64,000 nt of DNA from CAWHJN01 sp963829705 (GTDB taxonomy: Bacteria > Bacteroidota > Rhodothermia > Rhodothermales > BA12): the NCBI GenBank assembly GCA_963829705.1, contig CAWHJN010000005.1, positions 248,001-312,000 of the forward strand. Reading direction: 5' to 3'. How positions within the stretch are numbered: the stretch's first letter is position 1; the number at the start of each line of letters is the position of its first letter. Both the position numbers and the translations under genes were made by a program. The notes under the pieces were generated by a model, which was not told the DNA's origin, ran no database searches, and was given only the letters and a program-made list of their open reading frames with translations. Positions 44,101 to 51,506 of the stretch are shown piece after piece.

Positions 44101-46548
44101 CAGTTGACCCACGAACTCCAGTCGCAGCAGGAGGAACTGACCGAGAAAAACCGCCGACTGGAGGAGCAGGCACGGTCGCTGCAATCGTCCGAGGAGTTGC
44201 TCAAGAAGCAGCAGGAGAAGCTCAAGCACACCAATGCCGACCTGGAGGACAAGGCGCAGTTGCTGAGCCTGCAAAAGTCGGAGGTCGAGGGCAAGAACGA
44301 GGAAATCGAGCAGGCGCGGCGGGCGCTGGAGGAAAAGGCCGAGCAGCTGGCGCTCACCTCGAAGTACAAGAGCGAATTCCTCGCCAACATGAGCCACGAA
44401 CTGCGCACGCCGCTCAACTCCATGCTCATCCTGTCCAAGATGCTCTCGGACAACCAGAAGGGCAACCTGACCGAGAAGCAGATCGATTTCGCGCGCACCG
44501 TGCATTCGGCGGGGGCGGATTTACTCGGGCTCATCAACGAGATCCTCGACCTGTCGAAGATCGAGTCGGGTGCGATGCACGTGGACGTGGCCGAGGTAGC
44601 GCTGGCGGACCTCACGGACGATCTGCGCAACATTTTCGGGCAGGTGGCGGCGAAGAAGGGGCTCGCCTTCGACGTGCAGCGCAGCGACGAGGTACCCGCG
44701 TCCATCCACACCGACGCGAAACGGCTCCAGCAGGTGCTCAAAAACCTGCTCTCGAATGCCTTCAAGTTCACCGAAGAGGGATACGTACGCCTCGACATTG
44801 AGCGCGCACCGCGCGATCTGAGTTTCGATAACGAACTGCTCAACCGGGCGCGCGAGGTACTCGCCTTCCGCGTCAAGGACACCGGCATTGGCATCTCGCC
44901 CGACAAGCAGAGACTGATCTTCGAAGCCTTCCAACAAGCCGAAGGCACGACCGACCGCACGTACGGCGGTACCGGGTTGGGCCTGTCGATCTCGCGCGAG
45001 ATCGCCCGGTTGCTCGGCGGCGAGATCCGGCTGGAGAGCGTCCCGGGCGAAGGCAGCACCTTCACCTTCTACCTACCTCGCGACTACGCGCCTACGAGCC
45101 TGGCCGCGCCGCAGCAGAGCGACGACGAGATGAGCGGCGACGGCGCGGCGCGGCACCGGCAGTCGCCGCCGGTGGCTTCCCGCACGCCTGTACAGGCGAC
45201 GCTGCCGGCCGAGGGGGACGGCACCCACGCCGAGCCTGCACTCCAGCCCGCCGAGGCAGACCCGGCTACCAAGGCGGCGCGCCTGAACCATGGGACCGAA
45301 CGTGCCGAAGCACCGGAGGCGGGCGTGGCTGCGCCCGAACCGCTGGAGGACGACCGCGACACCATCGGGCCCGAGGATCGCACGCTGCTGATCGTCGAAG
45401 ACGACCAGGGCTTCTGCCGCGTGATGCTCAACCTGGCCCACGAGAAAGGCTTCAAGGCCCTCATCGCGCCGTCGGGAGAAATGGGGCTGGAGCTGGCGCA
45501 GCGCTATCAGCCCGATGCCATCACGCTCGACATCCAGCTTCCCGGCATGCACGGGCTGGAACTGCTCGACCGTCTCAAGCACGACCCGCACACGCGGCAC
45601 ATCCCCGTCCACATCGTTTCCGTGGCTGATGAGCTGCCGCGGCGGCGGCGGCGCGGAGCCATCGCGCAGTTGCAGAAACCTGTCACGCGCGAGTCCGTCG
45701 AGGCGACGCTGGGTGAAATGCAGGCGTTTATCGACCGCAACGTGCGCTCGCTGCTCGTGGTCGAAGACGATCCGGCGCAGCGGCTCAGCATCCAGGAACT
45801 CATCGGTGGCGGCGACATCCACCTCACCGCCGTTGCCAGCGGCCAGGACGCTCTGGCGGCGCTCCAGACCGCGCTCTTCGATTGTGTGGTGATCGACCTG
45901 GGCCTGCCCGACATCTCGGGCTTCGACCTCATCGACCGGATCCGGCAGGAGGAGGCGTTGCACAACCTGCCGATCATCGTCTACACGGCCAAAGACCTGA
46001 CGCAGCAGGAAGTCTCCCGGCTCAACAAGCTGGCCGAAGCCGTGATCGCCAAGGACGTGGAGTCGCTCGACCGGCTGCTGGACGAGACGGCGCTGTTCCT
46101 GCACCGCGTGGAGGAGCAACTCCCGGGCGACAAGCAGGAACGGCTGCGATTCCTCCACCAGCCTGAGGCGTCGCTTACCGGGCGCAAAGTGCTCATCGTG
46201 GACGACGACGTGCGCAACATCTTCGCGCTGACGAGCCTGCTGGAGCAGTACGGAATGGTCGTCGCATATGCCGAGGAAGGGCAGGCGGCGGTCGAGTTCA
46301 TCGCCAAATCCGACGACCTCGACGCCGTGCTGATGGACGTGATGATGCCCCGCATGGATGGCTACGAGGCGACGCGCCGCGTGCGCAAGATGCCGCGCTT
46401 CAAGACCCTCCCGATCATCGCCGTGACAGCCAAGGCCATGAAGGGCGACCGCGAGAAATGCATTGAGGCCGGAGCGTCGGACTACATCACCAAGCCCGTC
46501 AACGTCGAGCAACTCATCTCGCTGCTGCGCCTCTGGATCAACCGGTAA
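41164..46548 (+). CDS. Giant cytosolic hybrid histidine kinase with tandem HAMP array, GAF and three receivers
   Basis: 1794 residues from GTG 41164; no membrane segment or signal. Residues about 1-135 hold a degenerate HAMP pair. About 150-800 form a tandem array of seven ~92-residue HAMP units, recognisable by FADEVTRVAREVGTEGKLGG, GTWRDLTDNVN and KKITVDVKGEIAEL, and spaced by 276 bp at the DNA level. A GAF domain (about 845-970), a coiled coil (about 975-1070), HisKA (NMSHELRTPLNSM) and HATPase (KNLLSNAFKFT, KDTGIGIS, GTGLGLSIS) follow. Three receivers begin near 1400, 1527 and 1672, the last with LMDVMMPRMDGYEA and YITKP. The plan is that of fungal-type group III (Nik1/osmosensing) and related bacterial kinases, where HAMP poly-modules sense osmotic stress. 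REC1 lacks a clear Lys and Thr arrangement, so it may be weak. The gene converges on a pentapeptide-repeat gene. Confidence 0.92.
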   Translation: MPTRQTPPPSLDTSELLRVLTAIKNGDFTARMFVEENGIVGRIADTLNAVVEQNEKLCHELARIRNEVGHRGHISARAALPGVSGGWDVCLTSVNDLIGDLAHPVTEVERVIGAVAKGDLSQKMEMEVDGRKVKGEFLRTGKIVNTMVDRLAAFADEVTRVAREVGTEGKLGGQAAVEGVSGTWKDLTDNVNTMASNLTEQVREIANVTTAVATGDLSKKITVDVKGEIAELKNTINTMVDQLSSFADEVTRVAREVGTEGKLGGQAAVPGARGTWRDLTDNVNTMAANLTAQVREIADVTTAVANGDLSRTITIDVKGEIAELKETINTMVDQLSAFADEVTRVAREVGTEGKLGGQAKVPGARGTWRDLTDNVNSMASNLTVQVREIANVTTAVATGDLSKKITVDVKGEIAELKNTINTMVDQLSAFADEVTRVAREVGTEGKLGGQAAVEGVSGTWRDLTDNVNSMASNLTAQVREIANVTTAVATGDLSKKITIDVKGEIAELKNTINTMVDQLSSFADEVTRVAREVGTEGKLGGQAAVEGVSGTWKDLTDNVNSMADNLTGQVREIADVTTAVAMGDLSRKITVDVRGEIAELKNTINTMVDQLSSFADEVTRVAREVGTEGKLGGQAKVAGVSGVWEDLTDSVNTMADNLTTQVRNIAEVVTAVARGNLAKKLSVEAQGEIAELADTINGMINTLATFADQVTTVAREVGIEGKLGGQAEVPGASGTWRDLTDNVNRLAANLTTQVRAITEVTTAVAEGDLSKTITVEAAGEVADLKDNVNEMIRNLKDTTRKNTQQDWLKTNLAKFTQLLQGQKNLTTVSKLILSELAPLVGAQHGVFYVSEAVESETEPILRLLASYAFKERKGLSNRFRLGEGLVGQCALERERILLTDVPEDYVEINSGLGSARPRTIIAIPVLFEGAVKAVIELASFNTFSDIHLTFLDQLTESIGIVLNTIEANMRTETLLSQSQQLTHELQSQQEELTEKNRRLEEQARSLQSSEELLKKQQEKLKHTNADLEDKAQLLSLQKSEVEGKNEEIEQARRALEEKAEQLALTSKYKSEFLANMSHELRTPLNSMLILSKMLSDNQKGNLTEKQIDFARTVHSAGADLLGLINEILDLSKIESGAMHVDVAEVALADLTDDLRNIFGQVAAKKGLAFDVQRSDEVPASIHTDAKRLQQVLKNLLSNAFKFTEEGYVRLDIERAPRDLSFDNELLNRAREVLAFRVKDTGIGISPDKQRLIFEAFQQAEGTTDRTYGGTGLGLSISREIARLLGGEIRLESVPGEGSTFTFYLPRDYAPTSLAAPQQSDDEMSGDGAARHRQSPPVASRTPVQATLPAEGDGTHAEPALQPAEADPATKAARLNHGTERAEAPEAGVAAPEPLEDDRDTIGPEDRTLLIVEDDQGFCRVMLNLAHEKGFKALIAPSGEMGLELAQRYQPDAITLDIQLPGMHGLELLDRLKHDPHTRHIPVHIVSVADELPRRRRRGAIAQLQKPVTRESVEATLGEMQAFIDRNVRSLLVVEDDPAQRLSIQELIGGGDIHLTAVASGQDALAALQTALFDCVVIDLGLPDISGFDLIDRIRQEEALHNLPIIVYTAKDLTQQEVSRLNKLAEAVIAKDVESLDRLLDETALFLHRVEEQLPGDKQERLRFLHQPEASLTGRKVLIVDDDVRNIFALTSLLEQYGMVVAYAEEGQAAVEFIAKSDDLDAVLMDVMMPRMDGYEATRRVRKMPRFKTLPIIAVTAKAMKGDREKCIEAGASDYITKPVNVEQLISLLRLWINR
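41620..43560 (+). repeat. Seven-unit 276-bp tandem repeat coding HAMP modules
   Basis: Period 276 bp (92 codons), with near-identity between units, especially units 1-5; units 6 and 7 are more diverged (FADEVTRV changes to FADQVTTV). The period is visible in the DNA as repeating phrases such as GACGAGGTGACGCGCGTGGC. Such units can expand or contract by recombination, and assembly from short reads can collapse them. Confidence 0.9.
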
Positions 46549-46554
46549 ACGGAA

Positions 46555-47604
46555 TCAGGCGTCGGCGGTCTCGGCGATTTCGAGCGCTGGCGCGGGGGGC
46601 TCGGCGGCGAACAGCTTCGGCAACCGGTGGCGCAGCTTCCGCTCGACGGCGGGGTCGAGGTGCGCGCGGTGCAGGTTGCGCGCCTGCTCGAAACACGCCA
46701 CCAGGCTCCCGTTCTCGGGCAGCCGCACGCCTCGGAGGTCGGCCCCGTCGAGGTCGGCGTGTTTGAGATCGATCTGAAAGAGGCTGCTGCCTCGGAGATT
46801 GGCCCCGACGAGGTTGGCCCCTTCGAGATCGGAGCCCCACAGGTTGGCCCCTTCGAGATTGATGTGCTGGAGGTCGCAGCCTTTCAGGTTGGCCCCGTGT
46901 AGGTTGGCCTGCGCCAGTGTGGCGCGGTTGAGCGAGGCGCCTTTGAGATGCGCGTGCTGAAGATCTGCGCCACCCAGATCGGCCCCGCTGAGGTCGGCCT
47001 CGGTGAGCGTAGCGTACTGGAGATCGGCCCGTCGCAGATTCGAGCCCCGCAGATCCACCTTGTGGAGATCCGCACCGCCGAGATCGGCTTCTTCCAGATT
47101 GGCCCCGGCCATGTTGGCGCGGCGCAGAACCGCCCGGTTGAGGTTGACGCGTTCCATCTGCGCCCCCCACAACTCCGCCTCTTCGAGCTGCACGCCGCCC
47201 AGGTTGGCCGCGTTCAGGTAAGCCTGCGTCAGCCGGATGCCTTTGGTGATGCCCGTACGGTTGAGCCGGCGGATGTTGCCTGCGATGCGGTGCGTGGCTT
47301 CGGGCGACTGCCACCCCAGGAAGTCCTCGATCTCCTCGCGGTAGCGGTTACTCTGCTGCCGCCGCTCGGCCATTTTGTTGAGCCAGAACATGAACCAGCC
47401 GATGATGAGCAAGTCGAAGATCATGCCGTGGGCCTCGGCCATGATGTTCTCGGCAAAGCCCAGCGTGTCGTGAAGGTAGAACGGCAGCGAGGCCGGCACG
47501 ACGATCAGCGTCACCACGACGAACACCACGAATGCCAGCGTCACGGGCCGCTCAGCGGCCATCTGCTCGATATAGGCGTGGAGACGGGAGATCATAGGGT
47601 GCAT
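46555..47604 (-). CDS. Two-helix membrane protein with pentapeptide-repeat domain
   Basis: 349 residues. Two hydrophobic helices (about 21-44 and 60-76, separated by the charged HDTLGFAENIMAEAHG segment) precede a long run of A(D/N)LxX pentapeptides (RADLQYATLTEADLSGADLG and similar), which build a right-handed quadrilateral beta-helix. The C-terminal ~50 residues leave the repeat. Helices place the repeat domain on the cytosolic side if the second helix ends inside, but topology is not certain. Pentapeptide-repeat membrane proteins are common in Bacteroidota and cyanobacteria and their function is mostly unknown. A start at Met4 is equally possible. It converges on the HAMP kinase gene, 6 bases away. 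Confidence 0.85.
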   Translation of the reverse strand: MHPMISRLHAYIEQMAAERPVTLAFVVFVVVTLIVVPASLPFYLHDTLGFAENIMAEAHGMIFDLLIIGWFMFWLNKMAERRQQSNRYREEIEDFLGWQSPEATHRIAGNIRRLNRTGITKGIRLTQAYLNAANLGGVQLEEAELWGAQMERVNLNRAVLRRANMAGANLEEADLGGADLHKVDLRGSNLRRADLQYATLTEADLSGADLGGADLQHAHLKGASLNRATLAQANLHGANLKGCDLQHINLEGANLWGSDLEGANLVGANLRGSSLFQIDLKHADLDGADLRGVRLPENGSLVACFEQARNLHRAHLDPAVERKLRHRLPKLFAAEPPAPALEIAETADA

Positions 47605-47880
47605 GAGGCTTGCAGTAGGAAGGGTACAATCACCTATCGCGCCAATGGCTGGGCTCCTGAAAGGTGAGCCGTCGTTATCACGCCAACGTCACACCGGAAT
47701 CCCCTGCGCTGTGATGGGTGATCACGCCCGGTGAGAGGTGTGCCTCACAGATGCGGTGAGCGCGCATTCATACGCCCGCTTACGCTGCAAGCAAGCGGCA
47801 CGAAGAGAAAGACCGATGCGCGCCCGGCAGAACGATTTGGTGGCTGGGACGGTATAGCCGCGAGGTTGACCGATCCGCCG

Positions 47881-48192
47881 ATGCCCGCCGAACTCGTCCC
47901 GCCCGCGTTCTTCGAAACCGTCGCCCGCCGCTTTCGCGTGCTCGGCGAGCCGGTGCGCCTGCGCCTGCTCGACGTGTTGCAGGAGTGCGGCGAGCAAACG
48001 GTGCAGCAACTCGTGACAGCGACCGGGCAAAGCCAGGCAAACGTGAGCAAGCACCTGCGTATCCTGCTCGCGGAAGGCATCGTGGCGCGGCGGCAGGAGG
48101 GGGTGTACGCCCACTACCGCGTGGCTGACCCGACCCTCTCCGCCGTCTGCCTGCTCGTGTGCAGCCGCCTGAGGGCGGAACAGGAAGGCTGA
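47881..48192 (+). CDS. ArsR-family winged-helix transcriptional regulator
   Basis: 103 residues from ATG 47881; longer in-frame starts add low-complexity residues. RRFRVLGEPVRLRLLDVL is the typical first helix of the ArsR/SmtB fold, EQTVQQLVTATGQSQANVSK the recognition helix region, and GIVARRQEGVYAHYRVAD the beta-wing. The ELCVCD metal box is absent, so metal sensing is not indicated; VCLLVCSRL near the end has two Cys that could act as a redox or metal site. The upstream 276 bases carry no obvious operator, and no transporter or enzyme target is adjacent. Its regulon is unknown. Confidence 0.85.
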   Translation: MPAELVPPAFFETVARRFRVLGEPVRLRLLDVLQECGEQTVQQLVTATGQSQANVSKHLRILLAEGIVARRQEGVYAHYRVADPTLSAVCLLVCSRLRAEQEG

Positions 48193-48210
48193 GGAACGGA
48201 CAAAGAAAAC

Positions 48211-48238
48211 GGCAGACAGGGCTACTGCCCTGCCTGCC
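48211..48238 (-). terminator. Intrinsic terminator of the T9SS-type cargo gene at 48264
   Basis: GGCAGACAGGGC (48211-48222) pairs with GCCCTGCCTGCC (48227-48238) with one mismatch. On the minus strand the stem is followed by GTTTTCTTTG. It lies 26 bases downstream of the stop at 48264. Confidence 0.7.
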
Positions 48239-48263
48239 GCGCGATGGATCGTGGGAAAGAGAC

Positions 48264-49268
48264 TTACTGCACCATCGTCATCGTCCGGGTGAGCGTTTTG
48301 TCGCCTGCCTGTAGCCGGTACAGGTACGTGCCGCTCGACACGCGCACGTTGGTGTCGCTCGTGCCGTCCCATATAACGGTGTGCGGCCCTGCGGCCTGCT
48401 CGCCATCGACGAGCGTGGCGACCTTGCGGCCCAGCATGTCGTAGACCTTGAGCGAAACCGGGCCGGGCGCGTCCATCGTAAACGAGATCTCCGTCGATCC
48501 GCGGTACGGGTTCGGCGCGTTCTGCTTGAGCGCCAGCTCACCGTCCGACGAAACCGGCGGCTCGACGGCGGTGACGAATTGCGGATCGCACTCGACGACG
48601 CCACCGGGCGAGCGGATGGTGGCGAAAAACGAGACGGCTCCACTGGCGTTGCCTTTGAGCAGCAGGCCGTAGCCCGCGCTGAAGAGCGCGCCCGCGTCGA
48701 ACGTCTCGGTGCCGTTTTCCACCTCGAAGACGGCGGCAGGTGCGCCACCGGCATCGACGATGAAGAGCGCCTGGGGGTCGTAGACCATCACTTTGCCGTT
48801 GTTGACGGTGATGTCGATGGACGTGACGCCGCGTCCGTCGGAGGCGCCGACGAAGAGTGCTTGGCGCGACTGCGGGTCGAGCCGGAGGCCTTCGCAGACC
48901 GGGCGGCCCGCGTCGATAGAGGCCGAGGGGCACGCCATCGAAGAGGCGGCCATCGTTTCGGCCACACCGCCGTCGACGACGAGTTCGGCGGTGCTGCCGG
49001 CGGGGAGGTAGGCGTACGCGCCGCCCTCGCCGATGGGGTAGGCCGATCCGGACACCATCGCGCCCGCGCCGCCTTCTTCCTGAAGCGTGAATTCGTACTC
49101 GCGGTCACCGAAGTTGTCGATGCGGAAAAGCGAGCCCGAGGTATTGGTGCAGACCGCCTCAAGGCGGTTCGTGGGGGTTTGCGCGTAGGCGTCGGGGCTG
49201 CCGCCGGCACTGGCCAGGCAGGCAACGAACACGGCTGCGGCTACGCGTTTGGCCGTAAGGGTAATCAT
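48264..49268 (-). CDS. Secreted protein with T9SS-type sorting tail, last gene of the ferritin-like operon
   Basis: 334 residues. An N-terminal signal (MITLTAKRVAAAVFVACLAS ... DAYAQ) is followed by about 220 residues without a recognised domain. The tail is ALKQNAPNPYRGSTEISFTM, VYDMLGRKVATLVDG, GTYLYRLQAG, the FlgD-like/T9SS type A pattern. The middle has a short beta-rich repeat (SLFRIDNFGDREYEFTLQEE, GAYAYLPAGSTAELVVDG). It lies 52 bases after the small lasso-leader-type gene and is the fourth gene of a minus-strand set that begins with two ferritin-like genes. Its role there is unknown. Confidence 0.82.
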   Translation of the reverse strand: MITLTAKRVAAAVFVACLASAGGSPDAYAQTPTNRLEAVCTNTSGSLFRIDNFGDREYEFTLQEEGGAGAMVSGSAYPIGEGGAYAYLPAGSTAELVVDGGVAETMAASSMACPSASIDAGRPVCEGLRLDPQSRQALFVGASDGRGVTSIDITVNNGKVMVYDPQALFIVDAGGAPAAVFEVENGTETFDAGALFSAGYGLLLKGNASGAVSFFATIRSPGGVVECDPQFVTAVEPPVSSDGELALKQNAPNPYRGSTEISFTMDAPGPVSLKVYDMLGRKVATLVDGEQAAGPHTVIWDGTSDTNVRVSSGTYLYRLQAGDKTLTRTMTMVQ

Positions 49269-49320
49269 CAGAGAGTCCTCCGTTTAGCTTGATCGGGGTG
49301 GTGAAACGCGACGGGCGCGC

Positions 49321-49488
49321 TCAGGGGCGGTTGTCGCCGAAGATGTCGGAGCCGCAGGTGATGCGGGGCACCGACCCTTCCGACGTGAGCGCGGGCGTCA
49401 CGAAAGCGCGTTTGCGCGATTCGTCGGTGCTGCGCGGAGCCGGGCCGTCGGCGGACGGCTGGCGGGAGGACTGGGGGTAGATAGACAT
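49321..49488 (-). CDS. 55-codon small protein with lasso-peptide-type leader motif
   Basis: 55 residues from ATG 49488 to TGA 49321. It is rich in Ser/Pro/Arg at the start. The second half reads RAFVTPALTSEGSVPRIT, then CGSDIFGDNRP. Relative to lasso-peptide leaders (YxxPxLx3Gx5Tx), Phe29 takes the Tyr place, and Pro32, Leu34, Gly38 and Thr44 fit exactly. The segment after Thr44-Cys45 would be GSDIFGDNRP, with Gly1 and Asp7 at the positions that form a 7-member macrolactam, though a 10-residue core is unusually short. The gene sits between a ferritin-like gene (36 bases) and a T9SS cargo gene (52 bases). No lasso cyclase, RRE protein or leader peptidase is in the window; an HprK-like kinase lies 3 kb away. 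The motif is clear; processing to a lasso peptide is not shown. Confidence 0.6.
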   Translation of the reverse strand: MSIYPQSSRQPSADGPAPRSTDESRKRAFVTPALTSEGSVPRITCGSDIFGDNRP

Positions 49489-49524
49489 AGCTGAAAAGGG
49501 TGTTAGAAGTAAGGGGAGGCCGGT

Positions 49525-50304
49525 TCAACTGACGATGAACTGCCCGGCGATGGCGAACACATCGTCCATCGTCAGCGGCTCGTCGAACGACTCGGTGATG
49601 GCGTCGGTGGACTTGACCGTCAGCGTCTGCACGTCCACGCCCAGCGTCGTCGTGCTTTCCTCACCGGCGTACACCGCGTTGAGCGCGGGCACCTCGTTGT
49701 CGTTGGCGGTGATCCAGCCGTTGAGGCCGCGCAGGCGGCGCACGATGGATGCATGGCGTGCCTCGACCGAGTGGATCTTGAGCGCGACGCCCAGGGTGGC
49801 GGGGTCGCTGATGAGGTTGCCCGCCTGGCCTTTGTAGGCGCGCACGCCAGTGTCCTCGAAGCCCTGCGAGAGCACGAGGAACGTCGGGTAGTCGTTGAAC
49901 GGGTCGAACGCACCGCCCGCGGTGAAGTCGAACGTCGGCTTCTCCTGATCCATCGTCAGGCCCAGCGCGCCTTCGAGCAGGCGAACGTGCGCCATCTCGT
50001 GGTTGCGGATGCCGGTGAAAACGGTCGCCGCCGACGCGGGGATGAGGCCGGGCGTCTTGACGCCCAGGTCGTAGAACTCGTATTCGAGGTATTCGAGCGT
50101 GAGCGCGTAGCGGAGCACTTCCTCCACCGTGGGAGGCAGCGCGCGGCCATAGGCGCTGCGGGCGAAGAAGCCGAACGAGGCCGGGATGGAGGCCAGCGCG
50201 AGGCCCGCGCTCACCTTACCGGCTTTGCGAAGGGCGTCGCGCCGGGACGAGACGCGCTGCACGATCTCGGGATCAAGCGCGCCGAAGAAGGTTGGGTTTT
50301 CCAT
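49525..50304 (-). CDS. Ferritin-like domain protein with Tat-like signal (gene 2 of operon)
   Basis: 259 residues. SSRRDALRKAGKVSAGLALA near the N-terminus has a twin-arginine (RR) motif followed by a hydrophobic stretch. A Ferritin_2-type (DUF4439-like) four-helix domain follows: LTLEYLEYEFYDLG, IRNHEMAHVRLLEGA and VEARHASIVRRLRGLNG. Those Glu and His residues (ExxH pattern in helices 2 and 4) are the ones that bind a di-iron site in ferritin-like folds. It is a paralogue of the following protein (nt 50359-51132). It may act in oxidative-stress defence or iron handling outside the cytosol. No ferric-uptake regulator site was recognised. Confidence 0.82.
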   Translation of the reverse strand: MENPTFFGALDPEIVQRVSSRRDALRKAGKVSAGLALASIPASFGFFARSAYGRALPPTVEEVLRYALTLEYLEYEFYDLGVKTPGLIPASAATVFTGIRNHEMAHVRLLEGALGLTMDQEKPTFDFTAGGAFDPFNDYPTFLVLSQGFEDTGVRAYKGQAGNLISDPATLGVALKIHSVEARHASIVRRLRGLNGWITANDNEVPALNAVYAGEESTTTLGVDVQTLTVKSTDAITESFDEPLTMDDVFAIAGQFIVS

Positions 50305-50358
50305 AGGAATAGGGTACCAGAAAGAGAAGGGCGTAGAGCGAGCCGAAAAAAGGCGCGC

Positions 50359-51132
50359 TTACAGCCCGGAGGTCGTGATGGGGTTGACGATGAAGGCCGA
50401 CGCGGCGGCCAGCACGTCGGTGGGCGAGAAGCCCCGGTCGAGACCGTTCTCGTCGATCACATCGTCGCCCATCGCCATGTCCAGCGCCACGCCATCGTCT
50501 TCGCCCACGGAGGAGGCGGAGAGCGGGTTGAGCAGGTCGCGAATGGCGGCGGCATGGCGGGCTTCCACCGACACGATCTTGCCTGCGGCGAGCAGGATGT
50601 CGGGGTCGGCAATCAGGGGCCCCGCGCCGTTGTAGGCGGCCACGCCGAGGTCTTCGAAGACGCGCGCGGTGCCGAGCACGCTGGCGCGGCTGGTGAAGTC
50701 GATGGCGCTGAAATCGAAGGTCAGCGCGGGGATGGCCGTGCCGCCGAGGGCGGGGATGCCCTGCCGGAAAAACTCGCGGTGGACGACCTCGTGGTTGCGG
50801 ATGTCGCGCAGGATCTTGCGCTCCGCGTCGGTGATGCCGTCGTAGGGCGTGGCGAAGGCGCGGACGTAAAAGGCCGCCTCGAGCTGCTCCAGCGCGTAGG
50901 CGTAGTTGGCGACGCCGAAGTCGTTGGAAAAGTCGAGCATGACGGCGGCATCGGTGCCGGTGTCGAAGGGAAACGGCAGGCTGCCGTACTCGGTCATCAG
51001 GTCGCAACCCGATGTGAGGACGGCGGCACCGGCACCCGCGCCGAGCCATTTGAAAAAGCTGCGCCGGTCGAGCGGGCGGCGGAGTGGGACGCCCGAGGGG
51101 GGCACTCCCGTGGAATGGGTATCGTTCGCCAT
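50359..51132 (-). CDS. Tat-exported ferritin-like lipoprotein (gene 1 of operon)
   Basis: 257 residues. PLDRRSFFKWLGAGAGAAVL is a near-perfect Tat motif (S/T-R-R-x-F-x-K analogue DRRSFFK), and VLTSGC provides a lipobox, so the protein is probably Tat-exported and then lipid-anchored. The ferritin-like domain has LEQLEAAFYVRAF, IRNHEVVHREFFRQ and VEARHAAAIRDLL with the same ExxH-type metal residues as its neighbour. It begins the minus-strand operon ferritin-like, ferritin-like, small leader-type gene, T9SS cargo. The upstream region (51133-51506) carries an ACAGGT palindrome and repeated CTGTTCAT, the best candidate operator for the operon. Confidence 0.82.
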   Translation of the reverse strand: MANDTHSTGVPPSGVPLRRPLDRRSFFKWLGAGAGAAVLTSGCDLMTEYGSLPFPFDTGTDAAVMLDFSNDFGVANYAYALEQLEAAFYVRAFATPYDGITDAERKILRDIRNHEVVHREFFRQGIPALGGTAIPALTFDFSAIDFTSRASVLGTARVFEDLGVAAYNGAGPLIADPDILLAAGKIVSVEARHAAAIRDLLNPLSASSVGEDDGVALDMAMGDDVIDENGLDRGFSPTDVLAAASAFIVNPITTSGL

Positions 51133-51318
51133 GAGCTACCTCGTGATGAATTGGGGGTGATTGCGGGCCAGATCTCGCCCTGCCCAGACCGATATCTGGA
51201 TCGTGCAGGATGCTGGTAGAGGCCGTCGCGGAGGAAGAGATAGGGGGCGCGCTTTCCCTCTGTCACCACGTCATAAATGCGACCGCAAAATCATGGTAGG
51301 AGGGGAGCGAAAAAATGG

Positions 51319-51349
51319 ACAGGTCACTACCTGTTCATTCCCTGTTCAT
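51319..51349. promoter_or_regulatory. Operator-like palindrome and direct repeats upstream of the ferritin-like operon
   Basis: ACAGGT-CACT-ACCTGT (51319-51334) is a perfect 6-bp palindrome. CTGTTCAT occurs at 51331-51338 and again at 51342-51349, an 11-bp offset equal to one helical turn. This suggests cooperative binding of a regulator on one DNA face. No regulator is known from sequence; the nearby ArsR protein (47881) is a candidate only by proximity. Confidence 0.4.
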
Positions 51350-51451
51350 CCTCGGGGTGTTACCCTAACGTCGCAGGTAGCGTAACGCGAGCGTCGCATC
51401 TCGAGCTTTTTTGCGCCCTTGATGCGCTGCGGGGAGGGGCTCCAGACGCAA

Positions 51452-51481
51452 AAGAGCCGGACGGAAACCCGTCCGGCTCTT
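51452..51481 (-). terminator. Intrinsic terminator of the T9SS-type cargo gene at 51507
   Basis: AAGAGCCGGACGG (51452-51464) and CCGTCCGGCTCTT (51469-51481) form a perfect 13-bp stem with loop AAAC. On the minus strand it is followed by TTTTGC. It ends transcription of the HprK-like/cargo pair before the ferritin-like operon. Confidence 0.8.
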
Positions 51482-51506
51482 GCACCGCACGCCTCGCCCT
51501 CGCCCG

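Larger units (their letters stand above)
51133..51506. other. 374-bp gap: operator-like repeats and a terminator, no gene
   Basis: Between the ferritin-like operon start and the T9SS cargo gene end. It holds the palindrome and repeats at 51319-51349 and the terminator at 51452-51481. Neither strand has a start codon with a frame longer than about 60 codons that resembles a protein. Four ATG on the minus strand close within a few codons (ATGAACAGG twice). Confidence 0.6.

Noticed and set aside
47605..47880. ArsR operator in the gap before the ArsR gene
   Set aside because: Only weak partial dyads (GTGAG ... CTCAC) are seen; none has the usual ArsR/SmtB imperfect 12-2-12 layout.
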